DNA of 64,000 bases. Origin: Clostridium sp. 'deep sea'. GTDB taxonomy: Bacteria > Bacillota > UBA994 > PWPR01. The stretch lies in NCBI RefSeq assembly GCF_014931565.1, contig NZ_CP063353.1, forward strand, positions 2,852,001 to 2,916,000, given 5' to 3'. Below the pieces are notes generated by a model. It did no database searches, was not told where the DNA came from, and saw nothing but the letters and a program-made list of their open reading frames with translations. The position numbers and the translations under genes were made by a program. Positions 7,997-17,171 of this stretch are shown in pieces (position 1 is the first letter of the stretch; each line of letters starts with the position of its first letter).

Positions 7997-8872
7997 ATAA
8001 CAATACTACTAAAAATAATTATCTTCTTTACAATTGCTTTTGGATTTTATAGTCTCTTAACATTTGTAATTGTAACAACCGAAAGCCGAGCAGTTAAAAT
8101 GATAAAGCTAATGAAAGCCAAAGATGAAAGAAGCCTGTTTACAAAGTATGTAGAATATTTAGCTAAATATTTAAGTAAGTATATTTACTTAGAGAAGTTT
8201 ACAGCTCAAAAACTGCAAAAAGACCTCGAAAAAGTAGGCTATAAAAATAAAACCTGCCAGCAATATGTAGCAGAAATTATTGTAATTGCTTTTACTTTTG
8301 TGGCTCTTACTCTAGGCATATGGATTTTAGGACTCTACATTGTAAGCATAGGCTGTGGCTTAGTTGGCTTAGCCTTTACGATAAATAAAGGCTATGAATT
8401 ACCTGAAAAAATTACTGAAATCAATAGCCAAATTGAGTTTGAGCTACCTCAATTTATTAGGTCTTTTTCCCAGGCCTTAGAGGGCGAAAAAGATATTATT
8501 AAAATATTGGAAAAGTATCGACAAATTTGTGGACAAGCATTTAGTTATGACCTAGACGTATTAATAACTGATTTAAAAACAGGTAACATGGAAGAGGCGC
8601 TTTACAAGTTTGATGAAAGGCTTAATATTCCAATAGTCACTTCTTTTGTTTCTGGCTTAATAGGTACTGCTAAGGGAATTGATCAAAAGGTATTCTTTTA
8701 CATACTAGAGAGAGACATAAAAATGTTATCTCTTAAAAACCTAAACAAAGCCCTAGAAAAAAGGCCTAACAAAATTAAAATTGCAACTACAGGCATCGCA
8801 ATAAGCTTTATAGTAATACTAACGTATCCCTTAATAATTAATATAATAACAAGCTTAAAATTCTTAGAATAA
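7997..8872 (+). CDS. Tad/Flp pilus inner-membrane protein TadC-like (T2SSF domain), probable ATA start
   Basis: The first ATG in this frame is 8099, but the frame is open from 7997, just after a TAG. The extra 34 residues (LLKIIIFFTIAFGFYSLL and onward) form the N-terminal membrane helix expected of TadC. GGGAGTG at 7984-7990 sits six bases before ATA 7997, so an AUA start is likely; a start at a second ATA (8003) is also possible. With it the protein has 291 residues. The T2SSF domain lies around residues 135-260, followed by a last membrane helix. Partner of the preceding TadB-like protein. Confidence 0.7.
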   Translation: MTILLKIIIFFTIAFGFYSLLTFVIVTTESRAVKMIKLMKAKDERSLFTKYVEYLAKYLSKYIYLEKFTAQKLQKDLEKVGYKNKTCQQYVAEIIVIAFTFVALTLGIWILGLYIVSIGCGLVGLAFTINKGYELPEKITEINSQIEFELPQFIRSFSQALEGEKDIIKILEKYRQICGQAFSYDLDVLITDLKTGNMEEALYKFDERLNIPIVTSFVSGLIGTAKGIDQKVFFYILERDIKMLSLKNLNKALEKRPNKIKIATTGIAISFIVILTYPLIINIITSLKFLE

Positions 8873-8887
8873 ATAAGGAGAAAGTAA

Positions 8888-9094
8888 ATGAAACCAATAA
8901 ATTTTATAAAAAAATGGATAGCTAGTTTCTGCAATAGAGGTGGGGTTTTTGCTGAAACTGTAATGAAAATTGGTTTAGTAGTTATAGTTGGTGGTTTAGT
9001 ATTAGTGGTATTAAAAACAGCAATTCCTGATTTATTCACTAAGCTAATTTTAAAAATAAAGACAACCTTAGAGATAACATGCATACTTTATTAA
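8888..9094 (+). CDS. Small prepilin-like protein (Flp/TadE type)
   Basis: 68 residues. A short basic leader (residues 1-17) ends in NRGGVFAETVMKIGL. Cleavage after the first Gly would leave Glu at position +5, followed by a hydrophobic helix (VVIVGGLVLVVL). This is the type IV prepilin peptidase signature. The ribosome site is AAGGAGA. The stop overlaps the next gene by 16 bases. It is the best candidate for the main pilin subunit of this cluster. The prepilin peptidase itself is not in the window. Confidence 0.65.
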   Translation: MKPINFIKKWIASFCNRGGVFAETVMKIGLVVIVGGLVLVVLKTAIPDLFTKLILKIKTTLEITCILY

Positions 9095-9522
9095 AGCTTA
9101 AATCAGATCAACGAGGTGGTTTGTATATCTCCGATTTATTTAAAATTGTAATTGCTTTAAGCCTTATAATGTCATTTATTTATTTGCCAAAACCATTTAT
9201 TCAGTATATAAAGTTAACCCATATGTGTGAAACAATTGTGCACAGTATTGAAAGCAATGGTGCTGTTAATGAACATGTAGAGAGTTTAATTAAGGATCTT
9301 AAAGATGCCTATAATATTGAACCAATTATTAATATAGAGGGGCCATTTAAAGATGTAAATGGTGAGAGACGAATACAGCTTAAAAACCAATTTTCAGTGC
9401 AGGTAAGTGATACAGTTAAGCTAGTTATTTATCGGCCTACTTTTACCAATAGTATTGTAATTAATCTTCCTATAAGTAAAAAGATGATAGGAGTAGGACA
9501 TGTCTATTGGAAAATCTTTTAA
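9079..9522 (+). CDS. Pseudopilin-like protein (DUF4320-like)
   Basis: 147 residues. A short leader (SDQRGG) precedes a hydrophobic helix (FKIVIALSLIMSFIYL) and then a mixed globular domain. This is the layout of minor pilins. The usual Glu at +5 after the Gly cleavage point is absent. It resembles DUF4320 proteins, which accompany Tad-like clusters of Firmicutes. It overlaps both neighbours (16 and 23 bases), so translation is probably coupled and the stoichiometry controlled. Confidence 0.55.
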   Translation: MHTLLKLKSDQRGGLYISDLFKIVIALSLIMSFIYLPKPFIQYIKLTHMCETIVHSIESNGAVNEHVESLIKDLKDAYNIEPIINIEGPFKDVNGERRIQLKNQFSVQVSDTVKLVIYRPTFTNSIVINLPISKKMIGVGHVYWKIF

Positions 9523-9964
9523 TAAAAAAAACAACGCTGGCTTTATGTATCTGCAGTTAATACTTATTATAGGTATTTTTGTGGTTTTAGTACTAGAAAT
9601 TTATCGGGACTATGAGCTACATAGAACTGTACAAAATACTATGCAACGTTTAGTGAATATGTCAGTAAGCATAGCTATCTCAGAAGATACCAGAGAAGAC
9701 TTTGCCGTAATAAATGAAGCAAAGGCTAAAGAAGTTTTTAATACCTTATTGATAACAGAGCTTGGTTTAAATGCTGATAATAGTTTTGGTGATGATTATC
9801 GCCTTAATATCACTAGTTTTATTATAGTTAAACAGCCTCCTACAATAGAGGTAAAGGGAGAGATTATCGCAAGCCCATTTTTATTGCAACAAAGCATAGT
9901 TAAAAATGTAAAAGTTAAGCTACCGTTTAAAGCAAAGTCACGTACTCAACATATAGGCTATTGA
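9500..9964 (+). CDS. Pseudopilin-like protein
   Basis: 154 residues. A basic leader (GKSFNKKNNAG) is followed by FMYLQLILIIGIFVVLVLEI, a prepilin-type helix with Gln instead of Glu at +5, then a soluble domain of about 110 residues. The pattern suits a TadE/TadF-like minor pilin. It is joined to the preceding gene by a 23-base overlap and lies 18 bases before the SLH gene with a GGAG ribosome site. Confidence 0.55.
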   Translation: MSIGKSFNKKNNAGFMYLQLILIIGIFVVLVLEIYRDYELHRTVQNTMQRLVNMSVSIAISEDTREDFAVINEAKAKEVFNTLLITELGLNADNSFGDDYRLNITSFIIVKQPPTIEVKGEIIASPFLLQQSIVKNVKVKLPFKAKSRTQHIGY

Positions 9965-9982
9965 GGTAATAAAGGAGAACTT

Positions 9983-11389
9983 ATGAAAAGAATTAAAGCA
10001 ATAGTTATACTAATTGTTATGTTAACAACTGGGTTTTTTAACACTAATATTACATATGCAGAAAAGCAGTTTTCAGATATAAGCGGCCATTGGGCAAAAC
10101 AATCTATTATAGATTTAAACAAATACGGCATGATCAGTGGCTATTCCGATGGTACATTTAAACCAGATGCCACAGTAAGTAGGGCAGAACTAATTGCTTG
10201 GCTAACTAGAATAATGAAACATAAAATGGGTGAAGAAAAATACCAAGTTTCTTCAACAAAACATGATACAACATTATATAAATTAAGCGTTCCTATGAGT
10301 CTGCAGAGTTACTATGAGGACTATGCAAAGTTAAGTTTGCCAAACGGTTATTGGGCGAAACAAGCCATAGAAGAGGGTAAGTGGCTAGGTATATTACCAT
10401 ACATGGGTATAGGGCAAAAGAAGCTGTATTTAAACAAAGAGGACTATTACCAGCCTATAACCAGGGGTGAAGTAGCCTACTGTGTTACGAGAGCTGCCAG
10501 ATACTTTAAGGACGAGTTCCCCGAGGCAAATAGACTCTTTTTTAGCTATATCTACGATAAAGTAAAAGATATTCACAATAGTTGGGAGTACCCTCTACAG
10601 TGTCAAATTGCCTATATACAGGGGTTTTTTGGGGGTTATGGAGATAATACCTTTAAGCCAGAAAAGCCAATTACGAGAGCTGAAACCACAACCGTTTTGA
10701 TGAAGCTATTAGAGCCAAATAGAGCCAATCCCTTTAGGCTTGAAGATAAATCAATTCAGTTAGAACATTTATACTATATGCCGACCTGGGAGAATGGTAG
10801 CACTATAGCCACTATGAAGCCAGATAAACCAATGACGCTATATGCCCCTTACTACAGGCTAGAAGATAAGGTGGTTTATGAGGTCTTTGAGTTAGCTAAA
10901 ATAATGGAGAAGGCTTCCGCTGAAATGCATAACTATGCTGAAGGTGGATATAGAAGGTTTTCGTATAATAATAAAAATGGAATGTTATCAATTAGTTTTT
11001 CTGAAAGTTATGAAGATTACAAATTTGCATTGGATAACAATGAATATCTAAAAGACACAGTATTTGGTGATTTTAGTATGGACATGGGGTATTTAAGAAA
11101 TAGTCCAATAAGAGATAACAGAGATAACATGAATGGCTGTATTTATGAGTTTAAGTTAAACCCCCATTGGCAGATGTTAAAAAAGTATCACTGGGATACT
11201 ATTAAAGAACTCTGCGAGTTCCTATTTGCAAAAGAAGCAGATGTATTATTGAATAAGATTATTGAACATAGCAAAAAATCCTCATCTGAGTTTACAACAG
11301 ACTATTTTTACCTTAATAACAGAAAGGTGATATTTAAAGTAGGTTCTGATGGTATTTTAGTTATTAATATCGAAATTAAACAAGTATAA
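9983..11389 (+). CDS. Secreted protein with three S-layer-homology domains
   Basis: 468 residues. A signal peptide (about 1-28, ending NITYA) is followed by three SLH units: about 30-82 (FSDISGHWAK, GYSDGTFKPD, SRAELIAWL), 115-170 (YWAKQAIEEGKWLGI, TRGEVAYCV, degenerate) and 190-245 (GYGDNTFKPEKPITRAE). SLH domains bind pyruvylated wall polymers. Residues 250-468 are an unrecognised globular domain. Being in the pilus operon between pseudopilins and a giant secreted protein, it probably anchors pilus or surface structures to the wall. Confidence 0.8.
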   Translation: MKRIKAIVILIVMLTTGFFNTNITYAEKQFSDISGHWAKQSIIDLNKYGMISGYSDGTFKPDATVSRAELIAWLTRIMKHKMGEEKYQVSSTKHDTTLYKLSVPMSLQSYYEDYAKLSLPNGYWAKQAIEEGKWLGILPYMGIGQKKLYLNKEDYYQPITRGEVAYCVTRAARYFKDEFPEANRLFFSYIYDKVKDIHNSWEYPLQCQIAYIQGFFGGYGDNTFKPEKPITRAETTTVLMKLLEPNRANPFRLEDKSIQLEHLYYMPTWENGSTIATMKPDKPMTLYAPYYRLEDKVVYEVFELAKIMEKASAEMHNYAEGGYRRFSYNNKNGMLSISFSESYEDYKFALDNNEYLKDTVFGDFSMDMGYLRNSPIRDNRDNMNGCIYEFKLNPHWQMLKKYHWDTIKELCEFLFAKEADVLLNKIIEHSKKSSSEFTTDYFYLNNRKVIFKVGSDGILVINIEIKQV

Positions 11390-11407
11390 TTAAATTGGAG
11401 AAATAGC

Positions 11408-14400
11408 ATGAGAAAAAAAATAACAGTACTATTAGTACTTGTTTTATTAATAAATGCTCTCACGCCAAGAGTGGTAATAGGTGCCAGTAATAACCCTAAT
11501 GTATATCAAGGCATATCTGCTCAAATAAGCTATAGCTCTATTCAAGAAGAGTTGCCCATAGGTATATCCCAGTATAACGCTAAAAACATGCCAATTAATA
11601 CAGAGCTATGGCAAGATAAACACCTAGTAGTTTACGGAGACTATAGCACGGTTAACTATGGATCAGCCAACGTTAAGTACTACCACGAAGATGACCCCAA
11701 TAACTTAGAGTCCTATTACTTTAGGGATAGTGAGGGTAAGAAGTGTGAGTATCGCTATTTAGGTTATACACGAGAGGGTAATAAATTCCCAAACCCTAAG
11801 TTCCCAGCAGATTACCGTACAGATATTCCCCCAGAGGATATAACTTGGTACTCCTACCCTTGGAGGTTGGGAAAGCATTATATGAGAGAAATTAGTTATA
11901 CAAATAAAGAAGTAATAGCATATAAGTCTAATAGTAATAAAGCAATAGAGTATATAAATAATTCCTTAGATTGGTATATAAATAGAGCTATTGATGGACG
12001 TAATAATCAAAAATTAAAATCAAATGAAATTATGGGATTAGAAAAATTTTATTTTTTCAACGTAGACTCGCCACCTTCGGCATTACACCCAGGACGAGGC
12101 AGAATGATAAATCATTCCTACTCACGTAATAAAGACTATTACTGGACGTTTAGTATTCCAGCTGTAAAGGGTAAAAACCAAACCCCAATAGAGGCAAGAT
12201 GTACCATACTAAATAAGAATGAATTAGTTTACGATACTGGAGAGCAAAAAAAGATTGCAAAAGTAGAGGTTATAGGATTACTAAAAGACGAAGAGTTTTA
12301 CGATAATGTTTCCTATGGAATGTATAGTGGTAAAGAAGTAGATGCTTATGAGCGTTCAGTAAACTATTGTAGAGAAGATATTAAAGAATGGAATATTACC
12401 CTTAACACCCCGGGTGGACAAGCCTTAAAGGCTATTAAAAAAAGCAACAATGGTATCAATGGTGTTAAAAATGTTTTTTACGTGGAGCTTAGTAGAGACT
12501 TAGTGGATTCGGGTACAGTAGAGTTCCATGCTTCATTGTTTATAGATTATAAGACCAAAGAAAAAAGTAATACAGCAACAGCTATGGATAATGCCGATAT
12601 TACAGCCAAAGCAAGCCTTTTTTCTTATTTTGAGATTACTAACATAATAGAAAAACAAGGTTATTCGGCTTCTGCGCTTAACTATCAAGACGCTTCGGTA
12701 GGAGATATAGCTAAATATGAATGGACAATTGTAAACATGACCACTTTAGAGCAACATAGCTTTAATTACCCCATTGCAATAACAAGCAATGTGGAAAAAG
12801 AGATATTTAACTTTACTAATCCCTACATTCAAGCTAATGAAGCAGACTGTAGCTTTGAAGTAACACAAACAGTCTCTAATGATAAGGGAATGAGTAATAG
12901 CTATAAACAAACAATTAACTTTACCCGAAGTTTAGAGCCACCTGCTATTGTAGTACCAGATTGTAGTATCCCCAAAAAGGCAATTGATATGGTAGCGTTT
13001 AAACCCTCAGATAATACAGATTTAAGCGAAGCTATGAGTAAGAGTGTTACTGTAGATGGTAGAGAGGTGGATTACAATAGATTTTTTTCAGGAAACTATA
13101 CCTTTTGCGAAACAATTGGTCTGTTAGGTGCAAACGACAAGCTCGTGAAGGTTAGTGTTAATTATCAAAGTATAGATAATCAAGAGAGTCATTTTACAAC
13201 TTGGGTTTATGTGTACACTAGTAAACCACGCTTGGATTATAGTATTTCTGGCACTACTAAAGTAAATAGAAAAATAGAGCTGACTAATGTATCGGAGTCT
13301 TGTAATGATGACTATGTTTTAAACAAGTACCCCATTAGCTATAGTTGGCAAATAGAAGCCCTTGAGGGCGATATGGCAGACCTAAAAATGCGAGCAGGCT
13401 ACACCAATAATGTAAATAAAAAAGTATTTCTAACTAAAAAAGAGGGGCTGTATCGCTTTACCCTTAAAGGCAATAACGGCTTGCGAGATGGTGACCCCTA
13501 TTCAATAGATATACCTATTTATAAAGACTATAATCCAGCAGTTATCTTTAATGTTTGGAATAATGTATTGGCTCGTAATGAACAGCTCCATATTACGGTA
13601 GAGGCTGTCAGCTTAGATGATGATATTATTACCACTCAAAGCCTTAAAATACTCTATGATAAAGACGAAGATGGAGAGTTTGAAACAGAGCTTAAGAGCT
13701 ATGATAATGCCAAAAATTACGATGGATATATCCCTACAGAATTAGGCAGTTATCAAATGGTTTATGAGGTACATGAGGATTTTGGACAGGATACCTTGTT
13801 AGAGTTTATTAAACCAGAAGATGAACGATTTACTATCGAAAAACGGGAGTTTCATGTTGAAAACTTAAGCCCTATGACCAAGATGTATGTAGATATCCCT
13901 TTAGAATTTCCAGAAGCAGATATTTATATTTTAACTGACCCCAACTTAAACCTTAACAAAATTGGCGAGGTTAAGGGTAAACGTATAGATATAGTTAATA
14001 ATTTAAGACAGAGTAGCATTGTACCAGAGGTTAATATTTGGGATTTACATACCTATGTTTATTCTCAAGAGGTAACTAGAACAAGAAACACGGGTGGTAG
14101 TTACCCTTCATCAAGCATTAGCTATAGCAATAATGGCTATAGTGGTACGTTACATAAGTACCGAACGGTAAACGATGATTACAAGGTGGATAGAGGTAAG
14201 TATGTAACTAAAACGGATAGTAAAACTGCTACTGGTTCAATCAGCTCAACAGCATGGTCGGAATACGATGCCGATGGCAATTTGGTAGATTCCTATTCCC
14301 CAGGTACATATTCCATTAGCTACAACTCAGGTGGTTATAGTGGTACTCTTTATAAAACAAGTGTTAAAAAACTTGGATCTAAAACTGTAAAGCATAGTGA

Positions 14401-16117
14401 TGGTTCAAAAACACAGTATCAATATTATAGAGGTTATTATAGTGGCACTGTAACCAAAACCTATGAGGTATGGGTTGCAAAATGGGTAAGCTATGACGAT
14501 TACACAGGATACTATCGTGGAACAGTTTATAAACATGTAAAACAACCCTTTAACGATATCTTTAGAGACACCAGTGAGAAATACATAATCTATATTGCCG
14601 ATGGGAGCATTACCGGTAACAGTGACTTAAGTATGCTTAAAAATAGAAGCGATAGTAAGATTATTTATTCCAGTTCAGTAGCTAACAAGAATAATGTTCA
14701 GCATGACTTTTTTATTGAATATACAGGCAATGTAGATTCAATCTTAGCTGAAGCCCTAGAGATAATTAAAAATGAAAATCCCTATGAGCTTCAGTATACC
14801 TTACTGCTAAATAATAGTTTAAATATTAAGTTTGCTGATATTGATGCTGAAAATGACCCACTAGACAAACTAACATACCAGGTTGTACATGACCCAAATG
14901 TTTTTGATAACAACACAGGTATAGCTAGTTTTGCCAATAGTAGTTATAGTGATGGTAACTATCAGGAGATAAGTAAATCTAACCTAGACCTTAACTTTAC
15001 TAAAAAAGGTAAGTACCTAGTTTATAGAAAGATTACAGATAAACCTATTGATCATGAAAACAAAGGTTTGCATTCCAATGAGCCTAAATTAGAGGTTTTA
15101 GTACATGAAAAGCCCATAGCAGACTTTGATTTACAATGGCTATATAACTACAACACCCAAGTCTACGACACTACTTGGTTAGACAAAAGCTACGATCCAG
15201 ATTTTCAATTTAGCAGAGCAGATAAAGGCATTATTGACCGTAAAATAAGGTTTAGAAAAGTAGGTAAACCTTGGTCTTATAAAATACCTGAGACCTTAGA
15301 TGTTGGTAGTTATCAGCTAGAGTATCGTGTAAAAGATGTGTTTGCAGTATGGAGTGATGTAAAGTCCTTTAACTTTAGCTTACAAGCAAACCCACCTGTA
15401 GAGGTTGAATATACCATTAACTATGTTTGTAATAATGAGGTGTTTTATAGCGAGACCATAACAGAAATAATGCAAGGAATACCTAGCAAAACTAAAACCT
15501 TTTATGCCAGAGATTTTAATCCACTATATAAATTAGCAGATGCTCACTCAAAGATTGCTAGGGTAAGTTACCAACGTCCTAAAACAACTATTGAGTTTAA
15601 CTATAACTTTGTAGCAACAACTGAGGCAAAAATAAACATAACACTTAGTGGCAAAAGGCTGAGACCTGGCAATATTATTGCCAGTGGTTACGGAATAAAT
15701 ATAAATGCTTTAGCTAATATTACGGTAGGCTATAACAAAAACTTGCTCAGTGGCACACCCCAAATGCAGGTCATTTGGCTTGAAAACAAACCCTATGAGT
15801 GGACCTACAATAATATCTACCAGGTGGCTAATAACTATTCTATGGAATGGATTAGTGGCCCTATAGATAGCTGTGAGTTTACGTTAGAGCCCAATAACGA
15901 TAGCAATATTAAGGCCCGTAAAATCTATAGCCCTGTTGAATTAACAGATGGAGAATATGACTGTATTGTTAAATTTTACGGAGTGAAATATCCCACATGG
16001 TATATTAATAGTAAGGGTAATGTAATTAGGGGTGAGGATTTAGAATTAACCTATCAAGAGACATTTATAATTACAATAGATGGTAGTATGTATGATGATA
16101 TTAATGTGATTTCATAA
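11408..16117 (+). CDS. Very large secreted protein of the pilus cluster
   Basis: 1569 residues with a signal peptide (about 1-26). No transmembrane anchor or sortase motif is seen at the C-terminus. Most of the chain is beta-rich, with PKD/Ig-like stretches such as SVGDIAKYEWTIVN and KPIADFDLQWLYN. Residues about 888-1047 are rich in Tyr, Gly, Ser and Lys and repeat a short motif: GYSGTLHK, GYSGTLYK, YYSGTVTK, YYRGTVYK. A segment near 1330-1400 (TINYVCNNEVFY) resembles MucBP-like domains. It follows the SLH gene by 18 bases and ends at a strong terminator. I infer a surface adhesin or pilus-associated protein; the ligand is unknown. Confidence 0.7.
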   Translation: MRKKITVLLVLVLLINALTPRVVIGASNNPNVYQGISAQISYSSIQEELPIGISQYNAKNMPINTELWQDKHLVVYGDYSTVNYGSANVKYYHEDDPNNLESYYFRDSEGKKCEYRYLGYTREGNKFPNPKFPADYRTDIPPEDITWYSYPWRLGKHYMREISYTNKEVIAYKSNSNKAIEYINNSLDWYINRAIDGRNNQKLKSNEIMGLEKFYFFNVDSPPSALHPGRGRMINHSYSRNKDYYWTFSIPAVKGKNQTPIEARCTILNKNELVYDTGEQKKIAKVEVIGLLKDEEFYDNVSYGMYSGKEVDAYERSVNYCREDIKEWNITLNTPGGQALKAIKKSNNGINGVKNVFYVELSRDLVDSGTVEFHASLFIDYKTKEKSNTATAMDNADITAKASLFSYFEITNIIEKQGYSASALNYQDASVGDIAKYEWTIVNMTTLEQHSFNYPIAITSNVEKEIFNFTNPYIQANEADCSFEVTQTVSNDKGMSNSYKQTINFTRSLEPPAIVVPDCSIPKKAIDMVAFKPSDNTDLSEAMSKSVTVDGREVDYNRFFSGNYTFCETIGLLGANDKLVKVSVNYQSIDNQESHFTTWVYVYTSKPRLDYSISGTTKVNRKIELTNVSESCNDDYVLNKYPISYSWQIEALEGDMADLKMRAGYTNNVNKKVFLTKKEGLYRFTLKGNNGLRDGDPYSIDIPIYKDYNPAVIFNVWNNVLARNEQLHITVEAVSLDDDIITTQSLKILYDKDEDGEFETELKSYDNAKNYDGYIPTELGSYQMVYEVHEDFGQDTLLEFIKPEDERFTIEKREFHVENLSPMTKMYVDIPLEFPEADIYILTDPNLNLNKIGEVKGKRIDIVNNLRQSSIVPEVNIWDLHTYVYSQEVTRTRNTGGSYPSSSISYSNNGYSGTLHKYRTVNDDYKVDRGKYVTKTDSKTATGSISSTAWSEYDADGNLVDSYSPGTYSISYNSGGYSGTLYKTSVKKLGSKTVKHSDGSKTQYQYYRGYYSGTVTKTYEVWVAKWVSYDDYTGYYRGTVYKHVKQPFNDIFRDTSEKYIIYIADGSITGNSDLSMLKNRSDSKIIYSSSVANKNNVQHDFFIEYTGNVDSILAEALEIIKNENPYELQYTLLLNNSLNIKFADIDAENDPLDKLTYQVVHDPNVFDNNTGIASFANSSYSDGNYQEISKSNLDLNFTKKGKYLVYRKITDKPIDHENKGLHSNEPKLEVLVHEKPIADFDLQWLYNYNTQVYDTTWLDKSYDPDFQFSRADKGIIDRKIRFRKVGKPWSYKIPETLDVGSYQLEYRVKDVFAVWSDVKSFNFSLQANPPVEVEYTINYVCNNEVFYSETITEIMQGIPSKTKTFYARDFNPLYKLADAHSKIARVSYQRPKTTIEFNYNFVATTEAKINITLSGKRLRPGNIIASGYGININALANITVGYNKNLLSGTPQMQVIWLENKPYEWTYNNIYQVANNYSMEWISGPIDSCEFTLEPNNDSNIKARKIYSPVELTDGEYDCIVKFYGVKYPTWYINSKGNVIRGEDLELTYQETFIITIDGSMYDDINVIS

Positions 16118-16145
16118 TGCATGCAGTAAAATTGTATAGTTATAG

Positions 16146-16184
16146 TAAAAAAGTATTAGTAAAAAATAACTAATACTTTTTTAG
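16146..16184 (+). terminator. Terminator of the pilus operon
   Basis: AAAAAGTATTAGT pairs perfectly with ACTAATACTTTTT around eight bases. It lies 30 bases after the large gene. Confidence 0.8.
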
Positions 16185-16342
16185 TAACCTAATAATTTTG
16201 CATCATATATTTGTTTATTTCCTTTATTTACATTTTTATTGATTTAAACTCAGTTTTTCTAATGTATAATAAACTTATAATACTAAGACAACTATAGTTA
16301 AAAGTCGTATTTTTTAGATTAAAAAAGTGTAGGAGAATATAC

Positions 16343-16903
16343 ATGAAAAAAAAGCATAGCTTTCTAATTGCATTAATTATCTTAGCTATAGTAATAGTTT
16401 CAGTTATTAAAAATACTAAAAAAGAACAAGTATTAATGAATGATGTCTACTATAAAAATGAAATAGTTAAGCAACTTAACACAAAAAAGTCAGTAGTCAT
16501 TTTTGGCACTACGGATATTGAAGATTATCGCTTTGTAGGCTATTTAATTGGTAATACCGTACAGTCGCAAAGATGTTCTTATGCTGTATTTAAGAAGGTA
16601 GATACAGACTATTACCAAATAAATAGTGTTATATATTCCAAGAAAATGACTTCCAGAGCACAAGATATAGTAGTATCAAACTTTAGTTTTGTTAAAACGG
16701 GGAATACCGCCAGTACGATGTTTTTAATTGTACTTAGTAAAAATGCTAACCTTGCTAAGATAACCTTTGAAATTAAAAATGAAGATAATATCACAATAAA
16801 GAAAGTATATATAAATCCTTCTATCACTATTTTTGAATATCCACAGTATGATTTTACTGGTGAGTATTTATTTTATGATAAAGATGGCAACATAATAAGG
16901 TAA
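16343..16903 (+). CDS. Membrane-anchored extracellular protein of unknown function
   Basis: 186 residues, ATG with an AGGAG ribosome site. The N-terminus KKKHSFLIALIILAIVIVSVI is a signal anchor; the remainder is a soluble beta-rich domain. I do not recognise the family. It is isolated by terminators on both sides, so it is probably monocistronic. Confidence 0.6.
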   Translation: MKKKHSFLIALIILAIVIVSVIKNTKKEQVLMNDVYYKNEIVKQLNTKKSVVIFGTTDIEDYRFVGYLIGNTVQSQRCSYAVFKKVDTDYYQINSVIYSKKMTSRAQDIVVSNFSFVKTGNTASTMFLIVLSKNANLAKITFEIKNEDNITIKKVYINPSITIFEYPQYDFTGEYLFYDKDGNIIR

Positions 16904-17057
16904 TTGTATATCTACATAAGTTCTAATTTAATCATTTTAAGCTTCTATTTTTACATCTCATAAGCTGTCTACTAAATATTTATTTAAAGAGTATTAAGTA
17001 GAATAAATGATTTTACTGAGATAACCAATTAATACCTAAAATAAAAGACATAATCTA

Positions 17058-17086
17058 AGTCATTCTTAAATAGAGTGGCTTTTTAT
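17058..17086 (+). terminator. Terminator upstream of thrC
   Basis: AGTCATTCT pairs with AGAGTGGCT (two G-T pairs), loop of five, then T. It belongs to the gene at 16343. Confidence 0.55.
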
Positions 17087-17171
17087 TTTAATAAATTAAA
17101 TTAGCCAAAAAAACTCGCAGGAAAATTGAGAAATACAAAGAATTTACATTCTACAAGGGAGCAGTGATATT

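Noticed and set aside
14100-14550. Short repeats in the large secreted gene considered as a CRISPR or DNA tandem repeat
   Set aside because: Only the protein motif repeats, not the DNA; spacing is irregular and the frame is intact.
16239-16270. TTGATT and TATAAT upstream of 16343 as a promoter
   Set aside because: The spacer is 20 bases, longer than usual, so I did not list it as a feature.
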